Made by a program: the position numbers and the translations under genes. 42,737 bases of DNA from positions 1-42,737 of the forward strand of contig JASHOL010000152.1 of NCBI GenBank assembly GCA_030041135.1, read 5' to 3'. How positions within the stretch are numbered: the stretch's first letter is position 1; the number at the start of each line of letters is the position of its first letter. Shown here piece after piece: positions 1 through 8,426 of the stretch. Under the pieces are notes generated by a model. The model searched no databases. It was not told where the DNA came from and saw only the letters and a list, made by a program, of their open reading frames with translations. The stretch comes from Streptosporangiaceae bacterium (lineage in GTDB: Bacteria > Actinomycetota > Actinomycetes > Streptosporangiales > Streptosporangiaceae).

Positions 1-1093
1 CCGGCCCGCTCGCGCTGGCGGCTGCAGCTACCGCGGCGGCCGCCAGCCCTTCGCCGACCCCGGCCGGTTCACCGGAACCCGGCGCATCACCGGCCTGCGG
101 CAAGTCAGGTATCTGCAGCATCTCGTAGTCCGGCGGGTCGAGGAAGCCGGAGTCGGCGTCATCGCTCATCTGGCCGGGCCTGGATTCGGTGGTCTGCTCG
201 GTACCGAGCTCGCGGCCGGTCTCGGCCAGCCCGTCACCGCGCAGCGGACGCGGCCCGGTCCTGGCCGCTGTCGCAGCGTCCGTGAGCAGCCGAGCCGCGG
301 TGGTGGCGTCCGGCCTGGTACCCGGATCACGGCTGAGCAGCGCGTCGATCACCGGGCCGAGCGGGCCCGCCGAAGGCGCCCGCGGCGCATCCTCGGTTAC
401 CACGCCGGCCGAGATCACCGACGAGCCGCCCACGCGGTCGAACGGCCCGCGACCCTCGACCGCCGCGTACAGCGTGGCCCCGAGCGACCACAGGTCGGAC
501 GCCGGTGTCGCGACGTCTCCGCGGATCCGCTCGGGAGCGGTGAAGCCGGGCGTGCCCATGACCATCCCCGACTGGGTGATCCCCAGGTCTTCAGCGAACG
601 TGGCGATCCCGAAGTCGGTGAGCACGGCCTGGCCTTCGGTCGTGACCAGCACGTTGCTCGGCTTGACGTCCCGGTGCAAGACGCCCGCCGAGTGCGCGTT
701 GGCTAGCGCGCCGACCAGGCTGGTGCCGAGCTCGGCCGCCTGCTCAGGCGGGAGCGGGCCGTCCTCGGCGATGACCTGGTCCAGCGAGCGAGCCTCGACC
801 AGTTCCATGACGATCCACGGAGTGCCGCCCTCCTCGACCACGTCGAAGACCTTGACGACGTTCGGGTGGCTTAGCCTGGCCGCCGTCCTGGCCTCACGCA
901 GCGTGCGCTGATACAGCACCTCGGCGTCCGTCGGCGACGTCTGCGAGGCGATCTGCACTTCCTTGACGGCCACATCGCGGTCCAGCAGTTCGTCGCGGCC
1001 ATGCCAGACGATGCCCATCGCGCCGCGGCCGATCGGTTCCTGCAGACGGTACCGCCCGGCGATCAGCCGGCCGCTCCCCATTACGGCATGCAT
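1..1093 (-). CDS. Serine/threonine protein kinase (3' end cut by window edge)
   Basis: Cytoplasmic Hanks-type kinase, expected to phosphorylate Ser/Thr on partner proteins. The start at 1093 gives MHAVMGSGRLIAGRYRL; an in-frame ATG at 1081 is an alternative. In order one sees the glycine loop GRGAMGIVW (about residues 22-30), the VAVKEV lysine (about 44), the catalytic HRDVKPSN (about 139), DFG (about 159) and the TAPER activation-segment end, so all core catalytic residues are present. After the kinase fold comes a Pro/Ala/Gly-rich linker that runs off the window, so any membrane segment or sensor domain cannot be seen. It lies 288 bp downstream of fumC on the same strand, and a link to the fumarases is not shown. 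Family assignment is firm; the target is unknown. Confidence 0.9.
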   Translation of the reverse strand, partial: MHAVMGSGRLIAGRYRLQEPIGRGAMGIVWHGRDELLDRDVAVKEVQIASQTSPTDAEVLYQRTLREARTAARLSHPNVVKVFDVVEEGGTPWIVMELVEARSLDQVIAEDGPLPPEQAAELGTSLVGALANAHSAGVLHRDVKPSNVLVTTEGQAVLTDFGIATFAEDLGITQSGMVMGTPGFTAPERIRGDVATPASDLWSLGATLYAAVEGRGPFDRVGGSSVISAGVVTEDAPRAPSAGPLGPVIDALLSRDPGTRPDATTAARLLTDAATAARTGPRPLRGDGLAETGRELGTEQTTESRPGQMSDDADSGFLDPPDYEMLQIPDLPQAGDAPGSGEPAGVGEGLAAAAVAAAASASGP

Positions 1094-1381
1094 GGCGGGA
1101 ACCTATCTTCAGCAACCATGTAGCGTCCTGTGAGCAAGTTGAGAATTTAGCTGCGCCGCCGGCTGGCCAGGAACGTGACTTAAGCGATCTTGCGGTGTCT
1201 TGTGCAGGAATCAGGCTAGCGGTGCCAATCCGGGCGGCGGAAGCATTTGCGCCCACTACAGCGCCCTTCGGCCCTGATTTGTTACTGCCGTCAGGCACCG
1301 TTTCCCGATGCCGGGCCGAACCGCTTCGCCGCGCGGGCATCGAGCAGTTCTGCGGCCGGACTCCGCGGCCGGAGGCAGGCG

Positions 1382-2794
1382 CTACCGGCGCGGCGCGGAG
1401 CCACGCGGCCTGGCCATCCCGAGCACGTCCAGCGCCCGGTCCAATTGCTCCTCGGTGATCTTTCCGCTGGCCACGTAGCCGCGCGCGACGACGACGTCCC
1501 TGATCGTGGCCCCGCTGGCCATGGCCTCGTGCGCCACGGCGGCCGCAGCCTCGTATCCGATGAACGGGTTCAGCGCGGTCACGATCGCGGGCGAGGATTC
1601 CGCGTTGCGCCGCAGTCGCTCGGCGTCGGCGGTGATGCCGATCACGCACTGATCGGCCAGGGCAGTGGCGGCGGCGGACAGCAGGACGAGCGATGACAGC
1701 AAGTTCCTGGCCATCACCGGCATCATGACGTTCAGCTCGAAGTTGCCGGCCGTCCCGCCGAAGGCGACCGCGGCGTCATTGCCGATAACCTGCGCGCAGA
1801 CCTGGCACACCGCCTCGCAGATCACGGGATTGACCTTGCCCGGCATGATCGATGAACCGGGTTGCAGGTCAGGGATCTTGATCTCAGCCAGTCCGGTCCT
1901 CGGCCCCGAGCCCATCAGCCGCAGGTCGTTGCAGATCTTGAACAGGCTAACCGCGATGACCCTGGCGACGCCGCTGGCGGCGACGAGCCCGTCCCTGGCC
2001 CCGGCCGCCTCGAAGTGATCGCGGGCCTCGGTGAGCGGCAGTCCCGTGTCCTCGGCCAGGCGGGCGATGACGGCCGGCGCGAACTCGGCCGGCGCGTTCA
2101 GTCCCGTGCCCACGGCGGTGCCGCCAAGGGGAAGCTCGGCAACGTCGGGGACGACTTCTGTGGCCCTGGCTATCCCGTGCCTGACCGCCTCGGCGTAGCC
2201 GCCGAACTCCTGGCCGAGCGTGACCGGCGTCGCGTCCATCAGGTGCGTCCGGCCGCTCTTGACCACCTCGGCGAACTCGAACGCCTTCTCCTGCAGTGCG
2301 TCGGCCAGATGATCGAGGGCCGGGACCAGCGACCTGGTGATGAGCCGGGCCGCGGCGAGGTGGATGGCCGACGGGAACACGTCGTTAGAGGACTGCGACG
2401 CGTTCACGTCATCGTTGGGGTGCACCGGCCGGCCGAGCGCGCGACTGGCGAGCGTCGCGATGACCTCGTTCGCGTTCATGTTGGACGATGTCCCCGACCC
2501 GGTCTGGAACACGTCGATCGGGAACTGGTCGTCATAGCGGCCGCGCGCGACCTCCGCGGCCGCGTCCTGGATCGCCTTGGCCAGGTCGGGCGCCAGCACG
2601 CCGAGTTCGCCGTTGACGACCGCTGCGGCGCCCTTGATCGACGCCAGCGCGCCGATCAGGTCACGGGAAAGGCGCTCGCCGGAGATGTGGAAGTTCTCCA
2701 CCGCCCGCTGAGTCTGCGCGGCCCACAATGCGTCGGCGGGCACCAAGACCTCGCCCATCGAGTCGTGCTCGACGCGAACACCTGGTTCAGCCAC
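1382..2794 (-). CDS. fumC: Fumarate hydratase, class II (FumC)
   Basis: Iron-independent fumarase that interconverts fumarate and L-malate in the TCA cycle as a cytoplasmic homotetramer. The 470 residues are full length for FumC. Family signatures include [49 protein letters not shown] and the superfamily loop [11 protein letters not shown] (about residue 312) with its catalytic serine. The start is GTG at 2794, preceded by GGAGG with 7-nt spacing. The class I fumarase stop is only 13 nt upstream, so the two are almost certainly cotranscribed. Carrying both an oxygen-labile and an oxygen-stable fumarase is known in actinomycetes; here they form one transcription unit. Confidence 0.97.
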   Translation of the reverse strand: MAEPGVRVEHDSMGEVLVPADALWAAQTQRAVENFHISGERLSRDLIGALASIKGAAAVVNGELGVLAPDLAKAIQDAAAEVARGRYDDQFPIDVFQTGSGTSSNMNANEVIATLASRALGRPVHPNDDVNASQSSNDVFPSAIHLAAARLITRSLVPALDHLADALQEKAFEFAEVVKSGRTHLMDATPVTLGQEFGGYAEAVRHGIARATEVVPDVAELPLGGTAVGTGLNAPAEFAPAVIARLAEDTGLPLTEARDHFEAAGARDGLVAASGVARVIAVSLFKICNDLRLMGSGPRTGLAEIKIPDLQPGSSIMPGKVNPVICEAVCQVCAQVIGNDAAVAFGGTAGNFELNVMMPVMARNLLSSLVLLSAAATALADQCVIGITADAERLRRNAESSPAIVTALNPFIGYEAAAAVAHEAMASGATIRDVVVARGYVASGKITEEQLDRALDVLGMARPRGSAPRR

Positions 2795-2807
2795 GGACAG
2801 CCTCCGG

Positions 2808-4478
2808 TCAGCTCGGCGCGGATCCGATCGTCAGCAGCGGCTGCCCTGGTGCGGTGCCCGTGCCTTGATGACCAGGGGCGAAGAAGTCGTTGCCCTTGTC
2901 GTCCACGACGATGAACGCGGGAAAGTCGCGCACCTCGATCTTCCAGACCGCCTCCATCCCGAGTTCTGGGTACTCAAGCACCTCGACCTTCGTGATGCAG
3001 TCCTGTGCCAGCTTCGCCGCGGCACCGCCGATGGAGCCCAGGTAAAAGCCGCCGTGCTGCTTACAGGCCAAGGTAACCGCAGACGAACGATTGCCCTTGG
3101 CCAGCATGACCAGCGAGCCGCCCGCGGCCTGGAATTGCTCGACGTAGGTGTCCATCCGGCCGGCGGTGGTCGGGCCGAAAGATCCGGAGGCGTAGCCTGC
3201 CGGGGTCTTGGCCGGGCCCGCGTAGTAGACAGCGTGATCACGCAGGTAGCCGGGCATCGGCTGGCCGGAGTCAAGCACCTCGGCGATCTTCGCGTGCGCG
3301 ATGTCGCGGGCGACCACCATCGGGCCGGTCAGGGCCAGCCTGGTCTTGATCGGGTAGCGGGACAGCTCGGCCCTGATCTCGTCCATCGGCCTGGACAGGT
3401 CGATACGCACGACGTCATCGGCCAGGTCGGCGTCCGCCGGCTCGGGGAGGTACTGCGCGGGGTCGGTCTCGAGTCGCTCGAGGAAGACCCCGTTCCTATT
3501 GATCGTCGCTGTCGCCTGCCGATCCGCTGAACAGGACACCGCGATCGCGATGGGGCAGGATGCGCCGTGGCGCGGCAGCCTGATCACCCGGACGTCGTGG
3601 CAGAAGTACTTGCCGCCGAACTGCGCACCGATGCCCGCCCGGCGGGTGATCTCCAGGACCTGCCGCTCGAGTTCGACGTCGCGGAAGCCGTGCGCGTCCA
3701 TTGAGCCTGACGTCGGGAGCGTGTCGAGGTACTTCGCTGATGCGTACTTCGCCGTCTTCAGCGCGTACTCGGCGCTCGTCCCGCCGACCACGATCGCCAG
3801 GTGGTAGGGCGGGCAGGCCGCGGTGCCAAGCGAGGTTATTTTCTCGTGGAGGAAAGCCGCCATCCGCGCGGGGTTCAGCACGGCCTTGGTCTCCTGGAAC
3901 AGGTACGACTTGTTCGCCGACCCGCCGCCCTTGGCCATGAACAGGAACTTGTACTCGTCGCCGCCGGTGGCGTAGATCTCGATCTGGGCGGGCAGGTTGC
4001 TGCCGGTATTGCGCTCCTCCCACATCGAGATCGGCGCGAGCTGGGAGTAGCGCAGGTTCAGAGTGGTATACGCGTCGTAGACGCCGCGGGCGATGTGCTC
4101 GTCGTCACGACCGTCGGTCAGCACCTGCTGGCCGCGCTTGCCCATCACGATCGCGGTGCCCGTGTCCTGGCACATCGGCAGCACACCGCCGGCTGCGATG
4201 CAGGCGTTCTTCAGCAGGTCCCCGGCGACGAACTTGTCGTTGCCGCTCGCCTCGGGGTCGTCGAGGATTGAACGGAGCTGGCGCAGGTGGGCCGGCCGCA
4301 GCAGGTGGGCGATGTCGTGCATCGCCGTGGCCGTCAGCTTTGTCAGCACCTCGGGCTCGACCTGCAGGAACTCCCGTCCGAGCGCGCTGCTGACTCGGAC
4401 CCCTTCGCTAGTCAGCAGCCGGTACTCGGTGCTGTCAGGGCCGGTGGGCAGAAGGTCGGCGTAGCTGAAGTCGGGCAT
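2808..4478 (-). CDS. Fumarate hydratase, class I, iron-sulfur (FumA/FumB type)
   Basis: Oxygen-sensitive [4Fe-4S] fumarase of the single-chain type, with the alpha (TtdA-like) and beta (TtdB-like) halves fused. About 556 residues is near family length. Candidate cluster cysteines are in MCQDTGT, TAACPPY and GASCPIAI. The beta half has [26 protein letters not shown] and [19 protein letters not shown]. The start is taken as ATG 4478 ([10 protein letters not shown]), with GAGGA about 10 nt upstream; an in-frame GTG at 4487 would add MPP. It is the first gene of the fumarase operon and is followed 13 nt later by fumC. Confidence 0.96.
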   Translation of the reverse strand: MPDFSYADLLPTGPDSTEYRLLTSEGVRVSSALGREFLQVEPEVLTKLTATAMHDIAHLLRPAHLRQLRSILDDPEASGNDKFVAGDLLKNACIAAGGVLPMCQDTGTAIVMGKRGQQVLTDGRDDEHIARGVYDAYTTLNLRYSQLAPISMWEERNTGSNLPAQIEIYATGGDEYKFLFMAKGGGSANKSYLFQETKAVLNPARMAAFLHEKITSLGTAACPPYHLAIVVGGTSAEYALKTAKYASAKYLDTLPTSGSMDAHGFRDVELERQVLEITRRAGIGAQFGGKYFCHDVRVIRLPRHGASCPIAIAVSCSADRQATATINRNGVFLERLETDPAQYLPEPADADLADDVVRIDLSRPMDEIRAELSRYPIKTRLALTGPMVVARDIAHAKIAEVLDSGQPMPGYLRDHAVYYAGPAKTPAGYASGSFGPTTAGRMDTYVEQFQAAGGSLVMLAKGNRSSAVTLACKQHGGFYLGSIGGAAAKLAQDCITKVEVLEYPELGMEAVWKIEVRDFPAFIVVDDKGNDFFAPGHQGTGTAPGQPLLTIGSAPS

Positions 4479-4578
4479 CGGGGGCACATCCTCGGGCCAG
4501 CGGGTGATCCTCTCATCGTATTTCCGTAGCGGACCGGATCAGCGCCAGGGCCGACGGCGGGGGAGGAACCACGGACGA

Positions 4579-4617
4579 GAGGGGTCGCCGCCACCCGATT
4601 GGTGGCGGCGACCCCTC
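4579..4617 (-). terminator. Strong hairpin downstream of the MFS exporter
   Basis: Perfect 17-bp inverted repeat (left arm 4579-4595, right arm 4601-4617) around a 5-nt loop, about 20 nt past the MFS stop codon. There is no long U tract, which is common for actinomycete terminators. It probably isolates the exporter from the fumarase operon. Confidence 0.75.
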
Positions 4618-4637
4618 GTTCCCCTGAGCGTCGGCGC

Positions 4638-6266
4638 TTACTCGGCGGCCTGCTGGACGGCCGGAGTTCCCGGCCTGACCATCCGGATCGCGAGGATCAC
4701 GACCAGCAGCGCGATCGCGTCGAAGACCGCGGCCGAGGCGAACGACGTCGCCATGCCGTGCACGAGCACGTGCCTGGCCTGCTCGACGGCGCTCGCGCCA
4801 GGCAGGTGGTGACTGGCCGCGGCCCGGCGGGCGCTGCCGTAAATCGTCACCAGGATGGCCAGCCCGAGCGCGCCGCCGACCTGCTGCATGACGTTCACCA
4901 TGGACGCGGCCGCCCCCGAGTCCTGTGGCGGCACGCCCGCCAGCGATGCCATGGTCAGCGGCACGAACGCGAAGCCCATGCCGGTTCCGAGCAGCAGCAT
5001 CGGGACCAGGATGGCGGGGAAGTAGCTCGTTCCCGGCGTCACCTGCGACAGCCAGGCCATGCCGCCAACGACCGGCACCAGGCCGCCCACCAGCAGCGGC
5101 TTGCCGCCGAATCGGGGAACCAGCCGGGGCGCCAGGCGGGACATCGCCAGCAGCGTGGCCGTCATCGGGACGAACGCCAGGCCCGCCTGCAACGGGCTGA
5201 AGCCGAGCACGTCCTGGACGAACTGAGTGAGGAAGAAGAACATCCCGAACATGCCGCCGACCAGCAGCAGCCGGGCCAGGTAGGAGGCGGCGCGGCTGCC
5301 GTCGCGCAGCAGCCACAGCGGGGTGATCGGCTCCGATGCCCGCGTCTCGATGACGCCGAACAGGCTGAGCAGCACGACGGCGGCGGCAAGCGCCCCGATC
5401 GTCGTGGCGTTGACCCAGCCGTTGGAGGCGGCGTTGATGAAGGCATAGACAAGCGTGCCCATGCCGGCGGTCGAGGTGAGGGCTCCGGCGATGTCAAGCT
5501 TGGCGGCCAGGCGGCGGGACCGGGCGAGCAACCGCGGCGTCACCGCGATGACGGCGGCGCCGACTGGCACATTGACGAAGAAGACCCAGCGCCACGACGC
5601 CCACTGGGTGAGCATCCCGCCGATGACCAGGCCGAGCGAGGCCCCGCCCATGGCGACGGCCGTGAACGCGCCGAGCGCGCGGATCCGCTCCCGGCCCTCG
5701 GGGAAACTCGACACGATCGTGGCGAGCACGGCGGGCGAGGCGATCGCGCCGCCGACTCCCTGCACGGCCCTGGCAGCCAGCAGCATGGCGGACGACGTCG
5801 CCAGCCCGCCCGTCAGCGACGCGAGAGTAAACAGGGCCAGCCCGGCCATGAAGACGTTTCGGCGTCCGAGCACGTCGCCGGCTCGTCCGCCCAGTAGCAG
5901 CAGGCCGCCGAAGGTCAGGGTGTAGGCGTTCAGCACCCAGGACAGCCCGGTGGCGGACAGGTGCAGGCCGGTCGCCATCGACGGCAGCGCCACGTTCACG
6001 ACGGTCAGGTCGAGAACAATCATTAGCTGGGCGCAGAGGACGACGGCCAGGGTGATGTTGCGCCGGTCACGGGACGCCGCCGTGGTATTCGCCTGGTTCG
6101 CCGCGTGGGCCGGGTTAATCGCGTTTGCCCGGCTCGTCGTTACGGCCCGGCTCGTCGTTACGGCCTGGCTTGTCTCGCCGGCCTGGGTCGCGGTGGCCAC
6201 CAGGACGGAGTCGGGGCCCTCGGCCGGCGACTGGCGGATAGTGGGAGAGGACAAAGTTTCCTCCAT
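4638..6266 (-). CDS. MFS drug exporter, DHA2 (EmrB/QacA) family, 14 TM
   Basis: Inner-membrane proton-driven exporter, probably for drugs or other hydrophobic compounds. After a polar 70-residue N-terminus come the typical DHA2 segments: LDLTVVNVALPSM (motif D1 region), GGRAGDVLGRRNVF (motif A), VQGVGGAIASPA (motif C-like) and further helices to about residue 530. The ATG at 6266 (MEETLSSPTI) is preferred; a TTG at 6323 would add 19 unlikely residues across the promoter. The N-terminal tail has a tandem VTTSRA repeat. It is divergent from a TetR gene, with two palindromes between them, so substrate-relieved TetR repression is likely. Confidence 0.9.
   Translation of the reverse strand: MEETLSSPTIRQSPAEGPDSVLVATATQAGETSQAVTTSRAVTTSRANAINPAHAANQANTTAASRDRRNITLAVVLCAQLMIVLDLTVVNVALPSMATGLHLSATGLSWVLNAYTLTFGGLLLLGGRAGDVLGRRNVFMAGLALFTLASLTGGLATSSAMLLAARAVQGVGGAIASPAVLATIVSSFPEGRERIRALGAFTAVAMGGASLGLVIGGMLTQWASWRWVFFVNVPVGAAVIAVTPRLLARSRRLAAKLDIAGALTSTAGMGTLVYAFINAASNGWVNATTIGALAAAVVLLSLFGVIETRASEPITPLWLLRDGSRAASYLARLLLVGGMFGMFFFLTQFVQDVLGFSPLQAGLAFVPMTATLLAMSRLAPRLVPRFGGKPLLVGGLVPVVGGMAWLSQVTPGTSYFPAILVPMLLLGTGMGFAFVPLTMASLAGVPPQDSGAAASMVNVMQQVGGALGLAILVTIYGSARRAAASHHLPGASAVEQARHVLVHGMATSFASAAVFDAIALLVVILAIRMVRPGTPAVQQAAE
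6127..6162 (+). repeat. 18-bp tandem repeat inside the MFS N-terminus
   Basis: Two identical 18-bp units (6127-6144 and 6145-6162) plus a degenerate third. They encode repeated VTTSRA in the cytoplasmic tail of the exporter. The length keeps the frame, so copy number can vary without breaking the protein. Confidence 0.8.
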
Positions 6267-6340
6267 CGGAAGGCGTGCGGAACAGAGGCCTTGGCGCGAC
6301 CATCCCTGGTCAACGCCGGCCAAGAGGAGCTATGCTTATT

Positions 6341-6355
6341 CGGAGGATCCCTCCG
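6341..6355. promoter_or_regulatory. TetR-type operator 1
   Basis: Palindrome CGGAGG-ATC-CCTCCG between the divergent MFS and TetR genes. A near-identical copy lies 27 bp away centre to centre. AT-rich -10-like sequence (TATTAACTATA) lies between the copies. Confidence 0.75.
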
Positions 6356-6367
6356 GTATTAACTATA

Positions 6368-6382
6368 CGGAGGATGCCTCCG
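6368..6382. promoter_or_regulatory. TetR-type operator 2
   Basis: Palindrome CGGAGG-ATG-CCTCCG with the same arms as operator 1, 27 bp from it and 28 bp before the tetR start. Occupancy would block the tetR promoter and probably the exporter promoter. Confidence 0.75.
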
Positions 6383-6409
6383 CTTTGCAAGTCTGGTAAT
6401 GGAGTAGCG

Positions 6410-7006
6410 ATGAACGCGACCGGGGCGCCCGCGGGGCCCAAGCGGGCTGATGCGCGCCGCAACTATGAGTTGCTCATCGCGGCCGCCACTGAGGCGTTCG
6501 CCGAGCGCGGGGCCGACGACGTGTCGCTGGAAGAGATAGCCCGCCGGGCGGGCGTGGGTATCGGGACGCTATACCGCCACTTCCCGGCCAGGCAGGCGCT
6601 GCTTGAGGCCGTCTACAAGGACCAGGTCGATGGGCTGGAGGTGCTCGCAGGCAAGCTGATGGTCTACGAGTCGCCGGGCGAGGCGCTGGCTGAGTGGATG
6701 CGGGCATTCGCCGCGTTCGGGCGCACCAAGCGAAGTCTGAGCGCGGCGCTTGTGGCAACGCTCGGCCGGGACTCGGAGTTGCTTTCGGCGTGCAGCATGG
6801 TCCTTCGCAACTGCACCGAGGCGCTGCTAGCGCGGGCTCAGGATGCCGGGGTGGTCCGGTCGGATGTGCAGAGCGCCGACCTGCTCCGGCTGACGCACGC
6901 CGTGATCATGGCGACGGAGGCGCCAGGCGCCGACCCGGGCCAGGCCGACCGCATGTTCTCCTTGCTGATGGACGGGCTGCTGGTTGCCCCCGGCGGCCGC
7001 CGCTGA
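6410..7006 (+). CDS. TetR family transcriptional regulator of the divergent exporter
   Basis: About 198 residues. The N-terminal HTH is clear: RRNYELLIAAATEAFAERG, then SLEEIARRAGVGIGTLYRHFPARQALLEAVY (about 20-70), followed by a helical ligand-binding domain typical of repressors that control efflux pumps. The start is ATG 6410 with GGAG 5 nt upstream; longer frames would run through the operators. It is divergent from the DHA2 exporter. The role as local repressor is inferred from position and the twin palindromes. Confidence 0.92.
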   Translation: MNATGAPAGPKRADARRNYELLIAAATEAFAERGADDVSLEEIARRAGVGIGTLYRHFPARQALLEAVYKDQVDGLEVLAGKLMVYESPGEALAEWMRAFAAFGRTKRSLSAALVATLGRDSELLSACSMVLRNCTEALLARAQDAGVVRSDVQSADLLRLTHAVIMATEAPGADPGQADRMFSLLMDGLLVAPGGRR

Positions 7007-7027
7007 CGAGCGGCAGGGCCCACGCGT

Positions 7028-7056
7028 GCGGCCGGCGCACCAGCGACTCCGGCCGC
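7028..7056 (+). terminator. Hairpin after tetR
   Basis: Arms GCGGCCGG (7028-7035) and CCGGCCGC (7049-7056), about 20 nt after the tetR stop. A second GC hairpin (7087-7095 with 7106-7114) follows. No U tract. Confidence 0.45.
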
Positions 7057-7143
7057 GTGCTCTTACACCCGATACACCTGCCGTTCTGCGGCCGCGATCA
7101 GAATGGCGGCCGCAATCGCGCCCGGAGTTTGCGCCCGATTGGC

Positions 7144-7311
7144 ATGCTCGGCGCACCGAAGGGTAACACCAAGGTGCCGGATAGCCCGCCTGTGCCCGCC
7201 AAGGCAGCGCCTGCCGGTGCGGGCGGCTGTCCGGACCAGCCCGGCGTCCGGGCTGCCGCAGACGACGCGGAGAACCTGCTCCAGGCAGCGCTGAACTCAG
7301 GCCCTGGTTAG
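7144..7311 (+). CDS. Possible small protein, 55 aa, unknown
   Basis: Frame MLGAPKGNTKV to NSGPG with fairly high third-position G/C, rich in Pro and Ala, with one Cys. No clear ribosome-binding site is seen. In its favour, a stem-loop at 7331-7350 lies 20 nt after the stop and is followed by CACTTT. I do not recognise it; it may be chance. Confidence 0.22.
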   Translation: MLGAPKGNTKVPDSPPVPAKAAPAGAGGCPDQPGVRAAADDAENLLQAALNSGPG

Positions 7312-7330
7312 CCAGCCGTTCCCGGCCCGT

Positions 7331-7350
7331 GCGCGGGCGAACGCCCGTGC
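7331..7350 (+). terminator. Hairpin downstream of the possible small ORF
   Basis: Arms GCGCGGGC and GCCCGTGC (one G-T pair) around GAAC, followed by CACTTT. Terminator-like for plus-strand transcripts. Confidence 0.4.
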
Positions 7351-7489
7351 CACTTTGTCGCCGTTCTCTGGTCTACGGCTGACTTTTGGGAGTTATCTCC
7401 TGTGATATATGACCGCACCTGGTACGGTCGGCACGATTTGACCGTGCAGCGGGCGCGTCGGCGCGCTCGCGCCAATCAGGGAGCTGGAC

Positions 7490-7954
7490 ATGGCGATCCG
7501 CCGGGCGAAGCAGAAGGCTCAGGTCATCGAGAAGCTCCGGGCGATCTCACCCGCGGGCGACAACTTCATTGCCTGCGTTCACGGCGAGACCGGGCCGAGC
7601 CCTTGGCTCAACGCGCTGTTCGATGAGGTTCCTTTCCTCGGTCTGATCGTAGCGCTCACCCGGCGCTGCTACTTCTTTACGCTGACCGACAACCACGTGG
7701 TCGTGAACTCGGCGAACCGGTTCACCAACCGGCCAGGCGACGTGGTCGCTACCTTTCCGCGGGCGCAATTCCCGGTCTCCAGGTTCAAGCGTGCCGCGAT
7801 CTGGAGCCGGTTTTACGTGCAGTTCCCTGAGGGAGGCAGGCCGACCAGGATCAATGTGCACCGGTATTGGCGAGCCGATCTTGACGGGCTGTCGGCCGCT
7901 TTTCCGGCCGGCGAACTGGCGGGCGCGGGGGGCGGCGGTCCGATTACGGCCTGA
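7490..7954 (+). CDS. Conserved hypothetical protein, possibly PH-like fold
   Basis: 154 residues, no signal peptide. The start at 7490 has GGGAG 6 nt upstream. The sequence has a strand-rich central part (FFTLTDNHVVVNS, then VVATFPRAQFPVSRF) and a basic N-terminus (MAIRRAKQKAQVIEKLR). The hydrophobic run LGLIVALTRRCYFFTLT is too polar to be a confident membrane helix. The pattern recalls small actinomycete PH-like proteins, but this is a guess from strand pattern only. Codon use fits a real gene. A 9-bp hairpin follows the stop. Confidence 0.7.
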   Translation: MAIRRAKQKAQVIEKLRAISPAGDNFIACVHGETGPSPWLNALFDEVPFLGLIVALTRRCYFFTLTDNHVVVNSANRFTNRPGDVVATFPRAQFPVSRFKRAAIWSRFYVQFPEGGRPTRINVHRYWRADLDGLSAAFPAGELAGAGGGGPITA

Positions 7955-8426
7955 CCTAACTGCTGGTAAGCAGCCCTGACTGCTCGGCTGGCCGGCTCCA
8001 TCAGGTGATGATGGTGGCCGGCTGGCTCTGGCCAGCCGGGAGTGGGCCCGCGCGCGTCAGGCAGAACCTGCATGGTGCGCTGGCCCGGCCGGGCCGCGTA
8101 GATTTCGGGCACCGGCATGCAACGGTCCGGGCATCCAAGCACGGTCGCCATGGGTCGATCAGTGCCGCGCAGCGAGAAGTAGCGGCCGGGCGCTGCTGGA
8201 AGCAGGTAGGATAGTATTTTATCGGTATAAATTTGGGCAACTGAAATACGGTCTGAACCGTGCCACCGGTAGATGAACCCGAGCGGCTTGCACCCTGCGC
8301 CCCCGTCCCAGGGCACCAGGGCGGAGAGGGGGCCCTCTCGGTAGGCAGCGGCATGAAAGTCGCTAGGCGCCCGCTCAGCGGCCCTGTGTTTGCTGCGGCC
8401 ATGCGTGGCGATGGCGGGGCCGGCCG
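7955..8426. other. Intergenic region before mraY, including an AT-rich stretch
   Basis: 472 bp. It starts with a terminator-like hairpin (8018-8039). Around 8205-8250 the sequence becomes unusually AT-rich for this genome (TAGTATTTTATCGGTATAAA) and is followed by an inverted repeat ACGGT-ctga-ACCGT (8248-8261). This may be the mraY promoter and an operator. The remaining 165 bp to the TTG start would be a long leader. No known riboswitch was recognised. Confidence 0.5.
8018..8039 (+). terminator. Hairpin after the hypothetical gene
   Basis: Perfect 9-bp arms CCGGCTGGC (8018-8026) and GCCAGCCGG (8031-8039) around TCTG, 63 nt after the stop at 7954. No U tract. Confidence 0.5.

Larger units (their letters stand above)
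7007..7489. other. Intergenic region with hairpins and one possible small ORF
   Basis: This 483-bp stretch after tetR holds GC-rich inverted repeats at 7028-7056, 7087-7114 and 7331-7350, a possible 55-codon ORF at 7144-7311, and two short palindromes before the next gene: GGAG-TTAT-CTCC (7389-7400) and GACCG-N9-CGGTC (7411-7429). Between them TGATATAT could be a -10 for the gene at 7490. No RNA gene was recognised. Confidence 0.5.

Noticed and set aside
1094-1381. Gene between fumC and the kinase
   Set aside because: Frames here are Arg-rich and continue antisense into the neighbours; no start with a ribosome-binding site was seen.
4599-5897. 432-codon plus-strand frame
   Set aside because: Composition is Arg/Gln/His-rich without domains; it lies opposite the DHA2 exporter, which has clear motifs.
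8205-8426. Riboswitch or structured leader before mraY
   Set aside because: The AT-rich patch and short inverted repeat fit a promoter and operator; no conserved riboswitch core was recognised.
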